Shown here: in pieces, positions 1-7,012 of the stretch | How positions within the stretch are numbered: the first letter of the stretch is position 1 | How the letters are laid out: the number at the start of each line of letters is the position of its first letter | Assembly: GCA_051880395.1 (NCBI GenBank) | Contig: JBJENW010000309.1 | Span: 1-8,439 of the forward strand | Length of the DNA stretch: 8,439 bases | Source of the DNA: JBJENW01 sp051880395 | GTDB lineage: Bacteria > Bacillota > Clostridia > Lachnospirales > Lachnospiraceae | Reading direction: 5' to 3' | The notes under the pieces: model-generated | Seen by the model: the letters and a program-made list of their open reading frames with translations, nothing else | Database searches by the model: none | Told to the model about the DNA's origin: nothing | Made by a program: the position numbers and the translations under genes

Positions 1-111
1 GATGGGCGGATTTGTGATGCCTTTGCTGTCTTTCGTTCGGCGGACTGGCTGTGCGCAGACTGTCCGACCTTCGAAAGACAGCAAAAATAAAGCATCGCAA
101 ATCCGCCCATC
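1..111. repeat. 111-nt long imperfect palindrome downstream of trxB
   Basis: The arms fold into one long hairpin. The outer arm 1-14 (GATGGGCGGATTTG) matches 98-111 perfectly. Positions 15-20 pair with 92-97 with one G-T pair. Positions 22-35 (TTTGCTGTCTTTCG) pair perfectly with 72-85, with an asymmetric bulge at 86-91. Inside, 41-45 pair with 62-66 and 49-51 with 56-58, closing on a TGCG loop. No T-tract follows on the plus strand, and on the minus strand the hairpin runs off the window, so a simple intrinsic terminator cannot be shown. It lies about 80 nt beyond the trxB stop in the direction of trxB transcription. It may be a mobile palindromic element, a structured RNA or an oversized terminator. 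I do not recognise the family. Confidence 0.8.
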
Positions 112-153
112 CGAAACTCGACTTCATTTCTGTCTAGCCACTTTTGTTTCAGC

Positions 154-225
154 CACCCCGGTCCTTGCCTCCTGCCGGATACCGGAAACGTCCTAACAGG
201 AACCGGATCCGTTGAGATATTTTTC
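154..225 (-). repeat. Repeat-like segment overlapping the trxB 3' end; copy at right window edge
   Basis: Read on the minus strand, this segment resembles plus-strand 8367-8439. It begins with an identical 15-mer GAAAAATATCTCAAC (225 down to 211). A 17-nt divergent stretch follows, then a 20-mer starting GGACGTTTCC that matches 19 of 20 (193 down to 174), then a looser stretch ending in GGGGTG (159 down to 154). Upstream of the 15-mer the two loci no longer match, so it looks like the element boundary. The first part encodes the last residues of TrxB (EKYLN and the tail). The segment leads into the palindrome at 1-111, which could be part of the same element. The family is unknown to me. Confidence 0.6.
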
Positions 226-1119
226 GGCGGAGGTGATGCAGTTTGCTCCGTCTGAAGCAGAAGTGATGACCTGTCGAAGACTTTTGGTGCGGATGTCTCC
301 GGCAACAAAAATTCCAGGTGTGCTGGTCACGCCGTCTTCGCCGGCTTTGACATAGCCCTGCTCATCCAGTTCGCAAAGTCCCTCTGCCAATGTGCTCTGC
401 GGAAGGATTCCGACTGCAATAAAGACACCATTGACAGAAAGATCGGATGTTTCTTCCCCATCTGCTGTCTTTGTCACGATCTTTAGAGATTCTACCTGTC
501 CGTCTCCTAAAATTTCTTTTACCTGCGTATTATATAGAATCGTAATATTTTCTGTATTTTTTACCTGCTCCTGCAAAATGGCCTCTCCGCGAAATGCATC
601 ACGTCTGTGGATCAGGTACACCGTTTTGCACATACGTGCCAGGAAAAGTGCATCTTCTAACGCCACATTTCCGCCACCTACAACGGCTGCTACCCGGTTT
701 TTGAAAAATGCACCGTCACAGGTCGCACAGTAGGAAACACCGGCTCCTGCCAGCTCCTCTTCCCCCGGAACACCGAGTTTTCTGTGCGTTGCGCCCATAG
801 CAAGTACGACTGTTTTTGTTTCATAGGTGTTCTGATTTGTTATGACTTTTTTACGATCCGACGCATTTTCCACACGGATGACTTCCTCCTCGCAAAAGGT
901 CGCGCCTGCTTTTTCTGCGTGATCCCGGAAGGTCTGTGCCAGATCAAAGCCGTTGACGCCGGGAAGCCCCGGATAATTGTCCACTTCGCTGGTCACAACG
1001 ATCTGACCGCCACTCATCGGCTCTTTTTCAAATATGAGCGTGTTTAAACGCGCCCGCTCTGCATAAATGGCAGCGGAAAGTCCTGCCGGTCCGCTGCCAA
1101 TGATGATTACATCATACAT
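193..1119 (-). CDS. trxB: Thioredoxin reductase (NADPH)
   Basis: This is a FAD flavoenzyme that reduces thioredoxin with NADPH in the cytoplasm. The protein has 308 residues, normal for the bacterial low-molecular-weight type. Visible motifs are the FAD dinucleotide fold GSGPAG (8-13), SGGQ (36-39), the redox centre CATC (131-134) followed by DG, the NADPH fold GGGNVALEDA (148-157), HRRDAFR (171-177) for the 2'-phosphate of NADPH, and the FAD motif GDIR near residue 280. The start is ATG 1119 (MYDVIIIGSG), not the in-frame ATG at 1146. The later start has GGAGG 7 nt upstream and leaves a 13-nt gap after ridA, whereas the earlier one would overlap ridA and add nine residues before the FAD strand. 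It is the last gene of the minus-strand cluster, and no trxA is seen here. Its C-terminus is odd: it ends NGSGSC, encoded inside a repeat-like segment. Confidence 0.96.
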   Translation of the reverse strand: MYDVIIIGSGPAGLSAAIYAERARLNTLIFEKEPMSGGQIVVTSEVDNYPGLPGVNGFDLAQTFRDHAEKAGATFCEEEVIRVENASDRKKVITNQNTYETKTVVLAMGATHRKLGVPGEEELAGAGVSYCATCDGAFFKNRVAAVVGGGNVALEDALFLARMCKTVYLIHRRDAFRGEAILQEQVKNTENITILYNTQVKEILGDGQVESLKIVTKTADGEETSDLSVNGVFIAVGILPQSTLAEGLCELDEQGYVKAGEDGVTSTPGIFVAGDIRTKSLRQVITSASDGANCITSAEKYLNGSGSC

Positions 1120-1132
1120 CGCAATCCTCCAG

Positions 1133-1507
1133 TTATTTTGTTGCAATTGCCTCTACTTCTAATAAAACGTCTTTCGGAAGACGCGCTACTTCTACACAGC
1201 TTCTAGATGGGAATGGTGCCGGGAAGAAGTCTTTATATACATCATTGATCTTTCCAAAATCATTCATTTCTTTGATAAATACAGTTGTTTTTACAACGTT
1301 TTCCATAGACGTTCCGGCTGCTTCTAACAGATTTGACAGATTCTGGAATGCCTGTTTTGCCTGTGCTTCGCATCCTTCTGGAATTTCACCTGTTTCCGGA
1401 ACAACCGGGATAATGCCGGATGTGAATACGGTGCCGTTTACTTCGATTGCCTGTGAATATGGTCCAATAGCTGCCGGTGCTTTTTCTGTTGCGATTACGT
1501 TTTTCAT
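1133..1507 (-). CDS. ridA: RidA family reactive intermediate deaminase
   Basis: Members of this family (YjgF/YER057c/UK114) are small cytosolic trimers that hydrolyse reactive enamine/imine intermediates, such as 2-aminoacrylate from PLP enzymes, to 2-ketoacids and ammonia. The 124-residue length is typical. Visible family signatures are GPYSQA near the N-terminus (15-20), a central SGIIP, and the C-terminal block SRSCVEVARLPKD with Arg102 in the position of the substrate-carboxylate-binding arginine, followed by LEVEAIA with the conserved acidic residue. AGGAG lies about 9 nt before the ATG, which supports the start. It sits 42 nt after the cvfB-like stop and 13 nt before trxB, so co-transcription is likely. 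The residues for deaminase activity are present, but the physiological substrate cannot be read from sequence. Confidence 0.95.
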   Translation of the reverse strand: MKNVIATEKAPAAIGPYSQAIEVNGTVFTSGIIPVVPETGEIPEGCEAQAKQAFQNLSNLLEAAGTSMENVVKTTVFIKEMNDFGKINDVYKDFFPAPFPSRSCVEVARLPKDVLLEVEAIATK

Positions 1508-1549
1508 AGTTCTTTCTCCTTTTCTGTTGCAAATACTTCTTTTACAGTC

Positions 1550-2434
1550 TTATCTTACCTTTTTCCTAGTCTTTTGTAAATCCTTTTTCTGTTCTTCTTC
1601 TGTGGTTCTTCGAATTCCTTTTTCCGTAAATGTGATCAGCCGTTCTTTATACAGATGTCCGACTGCCCGCTTGAATGCGTTTTTGCTCAATTGGGTTTCC
1701 CTCTTGATAACTTCCGGTGAAGCCTTATCATTAAACGGCAGCACACCTGCGTAAGCATCAATGACTTCCAACACTTTTTTTGCATCGTCATCCATCTGCA
1801 GATACGCGGCTTTTCGCATGGTCAGATCCAGTTTTCCATCCTCTTTTACATGCGTGACACGTGCTTCGATCACGTCCCCGATGCGCAAAAAACTGGTATC
1901 CTCACTGCGCGGCAGCATCGCAGAAAACTGATCGTCCACGGCAACGAACGTACCAAAATTATCACTGAATTCATAAACACGCCCCTGTACGGTATCGCCT
2001 TTCTGATATTCGGAATCGGTCCGCAGTATATGATAAATGCCTTTCATGCTGGCACACAAACGGCGGCTTTTGTCAATATAAAGCGTAACCAGTATCTCAT
2101 CGCCCTCTTCTACTTTTTTTGTCATTTCCTTGAATGGAAGGAACAGATCTTTCTCCAATCCCCAGTCCAAAAAGGCACCAATTTTTCCGATGGAAAGCAC
2201 ACGAAGGACTGCCAGACCGTCGAGCATGATCTTTGGCTCTGCCGTTGTCGCAATGAGACGATCTTTCGAATCTTTATATAAAAAGACTTCCAGGCAATCT
2301 CCGATCTTTGTCCCCTCCGGAACCTGTTTGGCCGGAAGGAGTACTCGCGTATCATCTGTTTCCCGTTCTGCCAGATAAATGCCAAACTCTACCTTTTTTA
2401 CTACAAGAAGACGTTGTTTTTTTCCTAATTCCAT
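1550..2434 (-). CDS. cvfB: CvfB/YitL-like S1 RNA-binding protein
   Basis: This 294-residue protein matches the CvfB (conserved virulence factor B) / YitL architecture, which is about 300 residues with repeated S1-type OB folds and a C-terminal winged helix. The visible parts are an N-terminal OB fold (about 1-65, with the pattern FGIYLAE...VLLP), a second S1 unit (about 70-135, IGAFLDWGLEKDLFLPFKEM), a third (about 145-210, GRVYEFSDNFGTFVAVDDQ...LDLTMR) and a helical end (about 220-280, KNAFKRAVGHLYKERLITFTEKGI) typical of a winged helix. The tail is very basic (QKTRKKVR). In Staphylococcus aureus CvfB binds RNA and affects virulence factor expression; a similar RNA-binding role here is inference. 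The gene starts 7 nt after the thioesterase stop. Its purine-rich AAGGA site lies inside the last thioesterase codons, which suggests translational coupling. The ATG lies about 11 nt after that site. Confidence 0.88.
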   Translation of the reverse strand: MELGKKQRLLVVKKVEFGIYLAERETDDTRVLLPAKQVPEGTKIGDCLEVFLYKDSKDRLIATTAEPKIMLDGLAVLRVLSIGKIGAFLDWGLEKDLFLPFKEMTKKVEEGDEILVTLYIDKSRRLCASMKGIYHILRTDSEYQKGDTVQGRVYEFSDNFGTFVAVDDQFSAMLPRSEDTSFLRIGDVIEARVTHVKEDGKLDLTMRKAAYLQMDDDAKKVLEVIDAYAGVLPFNDKASPEVIKRETQLSKNAFKRAVGHLYKERLITFTEKGIRRTTEEEQKKDLQKTRKKVR

Positions 2435-2441
2435 TTCGTTT

Positions 2442-3152
2442 TTATTCCTTTCTTAAAAACTCCATCGTCGCATACGGTGCAGCTTTCTCATCTGCCAGCA
2501 CGACCACAACTTTATCCTGTGTCAGACTGACTTTCGGATAAATATGGTCTCCCAGTACGGCTGCCTTTTTATATTCTGCCCGCAGTTGTCCCACTTCAAA
2601 CGCCGGTGGCAGATACTCCATTGCCATTACGATATATTTTTCATTATTTACATGCTGGTTTGTATCAATATGAACTCTTCTTACTGCAAACTCCGGCCGC
2701 TCTTCGCAATCAGGTGGTATCTGAATTTTTCTTCCCGCGTTTTCCATTGGATATGGCGGTGCAAATGTATATGCATCGGAAACTTCTTTCGGAATCCGCG
2801 TCGGCTTCTGTTTGATCAAGTCCATATACATCCAAATGGAGCTTGCATAAGCCAGAACCTCTCCTTTTTCATTCTCCATTGTAAAATTTCGATACCCGAG
2901 AAATCCTTTAAAATCATACGGCCATGTATGTATGATGATCTTTTCTCCAAAAACAGGATAGCGGTTGATTCCAAGCTGCCAGGAAGAAACCATCCATGCA
3001 GCTCCCATTTCTGCGATCTTATCCAGATCAAATCCTAAGTCCGTGGATTCAAATGTGGTGACATCCTGAAAATAATTTAGAATTGCAACGGCTTTCATTT
3101 TCTGATTTGCGTCTGACTCACTATATCGTACTCTGCTTTCAAATTGATACAT
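2442..3152 (-). CDS. Acyl-ACP thioesterase (FatA/FatB type)
   Basis: The 236-residue protein has the double hot-dog layout of bacterial FatA/FatB-like acyl-ACP thioesterases, which release free fatty acids from acyl carrier protein. The first hot dog covers about 1-125 (RYSESDANQKMK at the front, NYFQD, then AAWMVSSWQL and WMYMDL). The second covers about 150-236 and carries the family's most telling motif HIDTNQHVNNEKY (161-173), with Asp163, Asn165 and His167 at the expected catalytic positions. The start MYQFES at 3152 is chosen because AAAGGGG precedes it by a good distance. The upstream ATG at 3185 would add eleven low-quality residues. It is the first gene of the four-gene minus-strand cluster. 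A weak promoter-like pair lies upstream (TTGTGA at 3257-3252 and CAGAAT at 3233-3228, spacer 18), which I do not consider established. Chain-length preference cannot be told. Confidence 0.92.
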   Translation of the reverse strand: MYQFESRVRYSESDANQKMKAVAILNYFQDVTTFESTDLGFDLDKIAEMGAAWMVSSWQLGINRYPVFGEKIIIHTWPYDFKGFLGYRNFTMENEKGEVLAYASSIWMYMDLIKQKPTRIPKEVSDAYTFAPPYPMENAGRKIQIPPDCEERPEFAVRRVHIDTNQHVNNEKYIVMAMEYLPPAFEVGQLRAEYKKAAVLGDHIYPKVSLTQDKVVVVLADEKAAPYATMEFLRKE

Positions 3153-3280
3153 TTGTTTCCCCTTTCTGTCATTCCTCGTTGACACACATGCCAGAGAACC
3201 TGGCCTTTTCTGTTTCGATTACTGTGAATTCTGTCTTGCCCTGTTTTTCCCTCACAAGTTTACAGTCGCTTGAGATAACC

Positions 3281-3306
3281 AAAAAAGCACCACAAAACTG
3301 TGATGC
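3281..3306 (-). terminator. Intrinsic terminator of tRNA-Gln
   Basis: On the minus strand an 8-bp stem (GCATCACA / TGTGGTGC, with one G-T pair) closes a GTTT loop and is followed by six T residues. It begins 11 nt after the tRNA discriminator base. It would end the tRNA transcript before the thioesterase operon, so that operon needs its own promoter somewhere in 3153-3280. Confidence 0.85.
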
Positions 3307-3317
3307 TTTCCAGTTAG

Positions 3318-3390
3318 CTGGCCCACCAGGATTCGAACCTGGGTAATGACGGAGTCAGAGTCCGTTGCCTTACCGCTTGGCGATGGGCCA
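3318..3390 (-). tRNA. tRNA-Gln (anticodon CUG)
   Basis: The minus strand folds as a cloverleaf. The acceptor arms are TGGCCCA (3390-3384) and TGGGCCA (3325-3319), with G73 at 3318. The D-arm is GCC/GGC with the conserved GG in its loop. The anticodon arm is ACGGA, CTCTGAC, TCCGT. The T-arm is CCAGG, TTCGAAT, CCTGG. Positions 34-36 of the anticodon loop are CTG, which reads the glutamine codon CAG. The weak U1-A72 first pair also fits tRNA-Gln. CCA is not encoded: the sequence after G73 is CTAA, so CCA must be added by nucleotidyltransferase. The gene stands alone with its own promoter and terminator. Confidence 0.95.
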
Positions 3391-3445
3391 ATTTTTTATT
3401 TTTTTATCTTGCGCTCTTTTCTTTCGGAGTCGCTCGACAAGATTT

Positions 3446-3474
3446 ATTATACACGCATCCGTTTTTTTTGTCAA
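3446..3474 (-). promoter_or_regulatory. Consensus sigma-A promoter of tRNA-Gln
   Basis: On the minus strand a perfect TTGACA (3474-3469) and a perfect TATAAT (3451-3446) are separated by exactly 17 nt, which includes an A-tract. Transcription would begin near 3439, giving a leader of about 48 nt that is removed on tRNA maturation. A fully consensus promoter is typical of highly expressed stable RNA genes. Confidence 0.93.
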
Positions 3475-3493
3475 TACCTTTTTTTCTATTTTT

Positions 3494-4147
3494 TTAAAAA
3501 ATTTTTATTTTTCCATCAATCATCGCATAGTCTATGATGGTTTCTTCCCCAAAAGCCGCCTGCGCACTCGTCGCATCTGTCACTTTTTTCAAAAAATCCT
3601 CTTTCTTTTGCGGCGGGATCAATACATCATAAATGACCTGGTCGGTGTACTGCGTATCAAGAATCCCGATATTTTCGCTTGCGAATAAATAGGAAAGTTT
3701 CCCGGATCCGTTATAATCAGTCGTCACTGTCATGCGCACCGCCTCTTTTTTTTCAATGATCACGGAATCGGCAAGTCCCGCCTGTGTCGCTTTCTGATAA
3801 GCGTGCACCAGTCCTCCGGTCCCCAAAAGCGTTCCGCCAAAATAACGTGTCACTACGACGACTACATTGTGCACTCCACCTCGCAATAGTACATCCAGCA
3901 TCGGTTTCCCAGCTGTCTGACTCGGCTCGCCGTCATCACTGCAGCGCTGCAGCTGTTGATTTTTTCCGATCACGTATGCAAAGCAATTATGTCTGGCGTC
4001 GTAATATTTTTTGCGCATCTTCGTAATAAACGCAACTGCCTCTTCTTCCGTAGTGGCTTTTTCCACAGTTGCAATGAAACGGGATTTTTTTTCCACAATT
4101 TCACCGCATCCTCCACGGTATATCTCACGATAGGTTGCTTCTTCCAT
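3494..4147 (-). CDS. YigZ/IMPACT family protein (UPF0029)
   Basis: The 217-residue length fits bacterial YigZ/YvyE proteins. The N-terminal IMPACT domain (about 15-122) carries the hallmark RCSDDGEPSQTAGKPML (68-84) and then VVVVVTRYFGGTLLGTGGLVHAY. The C-terminal part (about 135-200) corresponds to the ferredoxin-like DUF1949 domain. In eukaryotes IMPACT regulates the kinase GCN2. In bacteria the function is not settled, though nucleic-acid or ribosome-related roles have been proposed. GGAGG lies 6 nt before the ATG and supports the start. The gene is divergent from the PBP and ends about 20 nt before the tRNA-Gln -35 box. I see no clear terminator between them, only A/T-rich runs, so some read-through into the tRNA is possible. 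Confidence 0.93.
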   Translation of the reverse strand: MEEATYREIYRGGCGEIVEKKSRFIATVEKATTEEEAVAFITKMRKKYYDARHNCFAYVIGKNQQLQRCSDDGEPSQTAGKPMLDVLLRGGVHNVVVVVTRYFGGTLLGTGGLVHAYQKATQAGLADSVIIEKKEAVRMTVTTDYNGSGKLSYLFASENIGILDTQYTDQVIYDVLIPPQKKEDFLKKVTDATSAQAAFGEETIIDYAMIDGKIKIF

Positions 4148-4180
4148 ATATATCCTCCATTTTGTCGTCCAACTTTTTCC

Positions 4181-4210
4181 ATTGTAGCATGAAATATTGC
4201 TTGAAGCAAT
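4181..4210 (-). promoter_or_regulatory. yigZ-family gene promoter with palindrome over the -35
   Basis: On the minus strand TTGCTT (4209-4204) and TACAAT (4186-4181) are 17 nt apart, and TGC just before TACAAT makes an extended -10. A transcript would start near 4174 and include the GGAGG site. The -35 hexamer lies inside a perfect 15-nt palindrome ATTGCTTGAAGCAAT (4196-4210), seven bases per arm around one central base. That placement would suit a repressor operator, but no cognate regulator is in the window. Confidence 0.65.
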
Positions 4211-4262
4211 TGTTTTTCGGGTATGATTAGAATAAACACTTTCTTAACCCGGAATAATTTGT

Positions 4263-4268
4263 TATAAT
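4263..4268 (+). promoter_or_regulatory. Extended -10 promoter of the PBP gene
   Basis: TATAAT is preceded by TG and one base (TGTTATAAT), an extended -10 element. The best -35 candidate is weak (TTCTTA at 4241-4246, spacer 16), which is common when an extended -10 is present. The predicted start is near 4275, giving a leader of about 37 nt. An interrupted inverted repeat, TTCGGGT (4216-4222) and ACCCGGAA (4247-4254), brackets the -35 region and might be regulatory. Confidence 0.65.
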
Positions 4269-4311
4269 GTAGCAATGGTAATACGATTTTGACAGAAAGG
4301 ACGATTACTTC

Positions 4312-6948
4312 ATGAACTACGGAAAAAATGGTATTGCAAAAGAAGAACGCCGGCTTTCAGCCCAAGGAACAAAGGTACAAAAAAAGATGCATGTTCTTCT
4401 TTTAAAGCTCTTCGTTTTTCTGGCTCTCTGCCTGTTTGTCGGTCTGTTCTGCGCCGGAATCGGTGTGTTTCGCGGCATTATTGATTCTGCGCCGGACATT
4501 GACAGCATTGATGCCACGCCGACCGGATACCTTTCCACTGTGCTTGACACCGATAAAAAGCAGATTGCGAAACTCGTCGCCTCTGGCTCGAACCGCATCT
4601 ATGTCACGATTGATGAAATTCCCCTTAATCTGCAGCATGCGTTTGTTGCGATCGAGGATGCCCGTTTCTACGAGCATAACGGCATCGATGTCAAAGGCAT
4701 TCTGCGGGCCGGTATGATCGGTCTGTCCCAAGGACATTTTTCCGAGGGAGCAAGTACCCTTACGCAACAGCTTTTGAAAAATAATGTATTCACAAACTGG
4801 ACCACGCAGACAGCATTGGTTGACAAAATGCAGCGAAAAATACAGGAGCAGTATCTCGCAATTCAATTAGAAAAAACAAAGTCCAAGGACTGGATCATGG
4901 AAAATTACTTAAATACGATCAACCTTGGGCAAAATACATTGGGTGTACAGGCTGCCTCGCATCGCTATTTCCAAAAGGATGTCTCGGACCTGAATCTATC
5001 TGAGTGTGCGGTGATCGCAGGAATCACACAGAATCCGGCCCGCTACAATCCAGTCAGCAATCCGAAAGAAAATGCCAAACGTCGAAAAAAAGTACTGAAA
5101 AATATGTATGAGCAGGGCTATATTACAAAAAAAGATTACAAAAAAGCGCTCAAAGACGATGTTTATTCTCGCATTCAATTGGTAAACGCCGAACTTGCGG
5201 ATGACAATGTTACCTCCTATTTTGTGGACGAGCTCACCGAACAGGTCGTTGAGGATTTAGTCAGTCAGAAAGGTTACTCCAAAACACAGGCTTATAAAGC
5301 GCTTTACAATGGTGGACTGACCATTTATTCCACACAGGATTCCAACATCCAGAAAATCTGCGATGAAGAGGCTTCCAATCCCGCGAATTACGATGCTGCA
5401 CCGCTCTACTCGTTTTCTTACCGGCTCAGCGTGAAGAAAAAAGACGGCAGCGTCAAAAATTATGATGAAAATACTTTATTGAATTATTATCGCACTGCAA
5501 ATCCAGACTACACCTTACTGTATCCGGATGAGGCTGCTGCAGCGGATGCGATCGCACAATACAAAGCTGCTGTAATTGAAAAAGGGGATCAGGAAGTCCC
5601 AAACAGCGAGGTGATCCAATATACGCTGCAACCGCAGACCGCTCTGACGATCATCGATCAAAAGACTGGTGATGTAAAAGCCATCGTAGGTGGCCGCGGC
5701 GAAAAGACGGCCAGCAAGACCTTAAATCGTGCCTCCAACACCACCAGGCAGCCCGGGTCTACATTTAAAATTCTAGCCTCCTATGCACCTGCACTAGATA
5801 CAGGAAAAATGACACTCGCCACGGTACAAGATGATGCACCTTATACTTATTCAAACGGAACACCGCTTCGCAATTATGACAATCATTATCGCGGATTTAC
5901 TACTCTGCGTGAGGCAATCACAAACTCCATCAATGTCGTTACTGTTAAAACATTATCCGACATCGGTGTGGACACTTCGTTTGACTATCTGAAAAAATTC
6001 GGATTTACTTCACTGACCGATGCTGACCGTGTCGAATCGCTGTGTCTTGGCGGTCTCACAAACGGCGTTACCAATTTGGAACTGACTGCAGCGTACGCTG
6101 CAATTGCCGATGAGGGTGTTTACATCAAACCGCGTTTTTATACAAAAGTCGTCGACCACAATGGACAGGTTTTATTAAAAAACAAAGTCACGAAACACAG
6201 GGTTTTAAAGAAAACAACCTCTTTCCTTTTAACGAGTGCTATGCAGGACGTTGTCAAAAAAGGAACCGGTACGCTTGTTGATTTCGGCACAATGCCGATC
6301 GCCGGAAAGACCGGAACAACAACCAAAAATCGTGACGCTCTTTTCGCCGGATTCACTCCGTATTACACCTGTGTTGTCTGGGGCGGATATGATGACAATT
6401 CCGAGCTGACCAGCACTGCATACCCAAAGCTGATCTGGAAAGCTGTCATGCAGCGGATCCACGAAAATCTGCCGCAAAAGGAATTCCAAAAGCCGGACGG
6501 CATCGTCACCCGTAAGGTTTGTAAAAAATCCGGGAAACTGGCCATCAGCGGTGTCTGCGACTGTGATCCACGTGGCAGTATGGTAGAAAAAGAATATTTT
6601 GCGAAAGGCACGCAGCCAAAAGACGACTGTGATCATCATATCAACGTCACCATCTGCACGGCCTCCGGCATGTTAGCCGGCGAGTATTGTCCTGCAAAAG
6701 ATTTACACACAAGCGTCTATATCACCGGCGGTAGTCCGGATACAGATGACGGTCCTTATTTATTCAACGGTGATTCAAGCGACAAAACCTGTAATGTGCA
6801 TACCGAGGATTGGAAAAATCAAAAGATTCAGGAAAAGCAAGAAAAGCAGGACAAACAAAAGAAGAAAAAGAAAAAGAATTCTACAAAGAACGATTCTGCA
6901 AATGAAACGAATTGGATTCTCCCTGGTCCGCCTTTGGACAATCCATAA
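4312..6948 (+). CDS. Class A penicillin-binding protein (PBP1A-like)
   Basis: This bifunctional enzyme polymerises lipid II into glycan strands and crosslinks the stem peptides outside the membrane. It has a short basic cytoplasmic end (1-32) and one membrane anchor (about 33-57). The GT51 glycosyltransferase domain (about 75-250) includes catalytic Glu115 in EDARFYEHNGID, GASTLTQQL (146-154) and RKIQE (175-179). The penicillin-binding domain has Ser483-Thr-Phe-Lys486 (nucleophile and general base), Ser539-Ile-Asn541 and Lys666-Thr-Gly668. All catalytic motifs are intact. After the transpeptidase domain comes a tail with seven cysteines (about 738-820), then a very Lys/Gln-rich stretch and a Pro-rich end (ILPGPPLDNP). 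At 878 residues it is within the family range. AAAGGA lies 10 nt before the ATG. It is monocistronic between its own promoter and a strong terminator. The product could be called PbpA, Pbp1A or PonA; I leave the symbol blank. Confidence 0.96.
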   Translation: MNYGKNGIAKEERRLSAQGTKVQKKMHVLLLKLFVFLALCLFVGLFCAGIGVFRGIIDSAPDIDSIDATPTGYLSTVLDTDKKQIAKLVASGSNRIYVTIDEIPLNLQHAFVAIEDARFYEHNGIDVKGILRAGMIGLSQGHFSEGASTLTQQLLKNNVFTNWTTQTALVDKMQRKIQEQYLAIQLEKTKSKDWIMENYLNTINLGQNTLGVQAASHRYFQKDVSDLNLSECAVIAGITQNPARYNPVSNPKENAKRRKKVLKNMYEQGYITKKDYKKALKDDVYSRIQLVNAELADDNVTSYFVDELTEQVVEDLVSQKGYSKTQAYKALYNGGLTIYSTQDSNIQKICDEEASNPANYDAAPLYSFSYRLSVKKKDGSVKNYDENTLLNYYRTANPDYTLLYPDEAAAADAIAQYKAAVIEKGDQEVPNSEVIQYTLQPQTALTIIDQKTGDVKAIVGGRGEKTASKTLNRASNTTRQPGSTFKILASYAPALDTGKMTLATVQDDAPYTYSNGTPLRNYDNHYRGFTTLREAITNSINVVTVKTLSDIGVDTSFDYLKKFGFTSLTDADRVESLCLGGLTNGVTNLELTAAYAAIADEGVYIKPRFYTKVVDHNGQVLLKNKVTKHRVLKKTTSFLLTSAMQDVVKKGTGTLVDFGTMPIAGKTGTTTKNRDALFAGFTPYYTCVVWGGYDDNSELTSTAYPKLIWKAVMQRIHENLPQKEFQKPDGIVTRKVCKKSGKLAISGVCDCDPRGSMVEKEYFAKGTQPKDDCDHHINVTICTASGMLAGEYCPAKDLHTSVYITGGSPDTDDGPYLFNGDSSDKTCNVHTEDWKNQKIQEKQEKQDKQKKKKKKNSTKNDSANETNWILPGPPLDNP

Positions 6949-6954
6949 GTTTCC

Positions 6955-6995
6955 AAAAAAAGGTTGTGCAAAAAATGATTTTTGCACAACCTTTT
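6955..6995. terminator. Bidirectional intrinsic terminator between PBP and membrane protein
   Basis: A perfect 17-bp stem (6958-6974 with 6979-6995, core GGTTGTGC / GCACAACC) closes an ATGA loop. On the plus strand it ends in TTTT 44-47 nt after the PBP stop. On the minus strand the A-run at 6955-6961 gives seven T residues, so it also serves the convergent gene that ends at 7013. Confidence 0.92.
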
Positions 6996-7012
6996 CTATT
7001 CATTATTTTTCA

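Noticed and set aside
2..196. Plus-strand open frame of 64 codons at the left edge
   Set aside because: It runs through the palindrome and the end of trxB antisense, has no family signature and no ribosome site in view.
1120..1146. Upstream in-frame ATG for trxB
   Set aside because: It would overlap ridA and add residues before the FAD-binding strand. The ATG at 1119 has a well-spaced GGAGG.
3153..3280. Possible regulatory leader upstream of the thioesterase operon, including a GCCAG/CTGGC hairpin
   Set aside because: The hairpin is short, has no T-tract and matches no riboswitch or T-box I know. It is too weak to annotate.
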